From Armillaria gallica (Eukaryota; Basidiomycota; Agaricomycetes; Agaricales; Physalacriaceae): a DNA stretch of 64,000 bases. Positions 63,602-64,000 of this stretch are shown here, piece by piece (position 1 is the first letter of the stretch; each line of letters starts with the position of its first letter). The notes beneath the pieces are model-generated. The model searched no databases and was not told the origin of the DNA. It was given only the letters and a program-made list of their open reading frames with translations. Both the position numbers and the translations under genes were made by a program. Where the stretch lies: assembly GCA_037576215.1 (NCBI GenBank), contig JBANDB010000001.1, positions 4,836,001-4,900,000 of the forward strand, given 5' to 3'.

Positions 63602-64000
63602 GACGAGCCCACCAGTACATAATCTTCCACAGTGGTTGATCCCGTTTGTTCCAAGTGTTTCCAAGATTCCAGTAGTGACATGTTTGTATAAGAAGAAAAT
63701 TGATATTTGTGCCAAATTTGTGCTTCCGCGTGTTTTGTATCAGTTGGATCCTAGCGTGACTTCTAACTTGACTCTCTTCGTGGGATGGTCCGATCTCGTT
63801 GAGCGCAAACACTGTACTGTCAAGACCGTTCATCGCCTGGCAGAAGACCGGGGCATACATTGGAGAAAGACATTTGTGAATGTTCCGCCTGTTGGGAAGA
63901 GAGGTGCAGAGGTGCTCTTGAGATCCAGATTTCATCATTCGTTTCACTGATCTGTTTCGTCTTTCGGCTTTGGTTTGTGTGATAAACTGGCAGGTCTTGA
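63602..64000. other. 3' flank; second copy of the Cyt-like gene 3' flank
   Basis: 63610-63900 is the shared flank of the five-exon family. 63925-64000 matches 55265-55365 (GAGATC..ATTT.ATC.TTCG.TTTCACTGAT, then CTTTCGGCTTTGGTTTGTG), i.e. the start of the block seen behind the Cyt-like gene. The window ends inside this copy. Confidence 0.6.

Noticed and set aside
1..64000. Transposase or reverse transcriptase genes behind the repeats
   Set aside because: I looked for integrase, reverse transcriptase and DDE motifs in the translations and saw none; the repeats look like segmental duplications.

Overview
The window looks like nuclear DNA of a mushroom-forming basidiomycete (Agaricomycetes). Genes are split by many 50-60 nt GT-AG introns. 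Neighbouring genes belong to families typical of agarics: F-box/leucine-rich proteins in large numbers, a CCL2-like fruiting-body lectin, Cyt/volvatoxin-like proteins and a stand-alone SIN3-type PAH domain. tRNA-Val genes carry eukaryote-type introns. No housekeeping operon or conserved core gene block is present. The region is dominated by local duplication, so I read it as a rapidly evolving accessory locus.

Layout. 1-10 kb: microprotein copies at 1101 (+), 2936 (-) and 9832 (-), a broken F-box gene (4269-5816), a short PAH-domain gene with a perfect 61-bp inverted repeat over its last exon (6124-6796) and an intact F-box gene (7201-8757). 11-18 kb: an F-box relic, a frameshifted Cyt-like gene, and two F-box genes. 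19-26 kb: another microprotein gene, then a 1.2-1.3 kb inverted duplication carrying two head-to-head copies of an unidentified five-exon gene. 26.5-48 kb: a tandem segmental array with a period of about 4.9 kb. Each unit holds one F-box gene and one 64-residue microprotein gene on the minus strand. 45-53 kb: three intron-containing tRNA-Val(AAC) genes, tRNA relics, decayed unit copies and two further microprotein genes. 53-64 kb: a coiled-coil protein gene, an intact Cyt-like gene, a CCL2-like lectin gene and a third copy of the five-exon gene, separated by blocks that are duplicates of each other.

The most interesting system is the microprotein family. Ten copies in 64 kb share TATA boxes and a nearly invariant 29-residue C-terminal core with strict hydrophobic/polar alternation. 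In all ten, an intron splits the penultimate codon and leaves a 7-nt last coding exon. Two copies compared codon by codon differ in the core only at synonymous sites, which points to selection on the protein. Four F-box genes have been amplified together with copies of this family. The F-box genes probably encode substrate receptors of SCF ubiquitin ligases. The lectin and Cyt-like genes suggest a fruiting-body defence role for the right side. Whether F-box proteins and microproteins work together is inference only.
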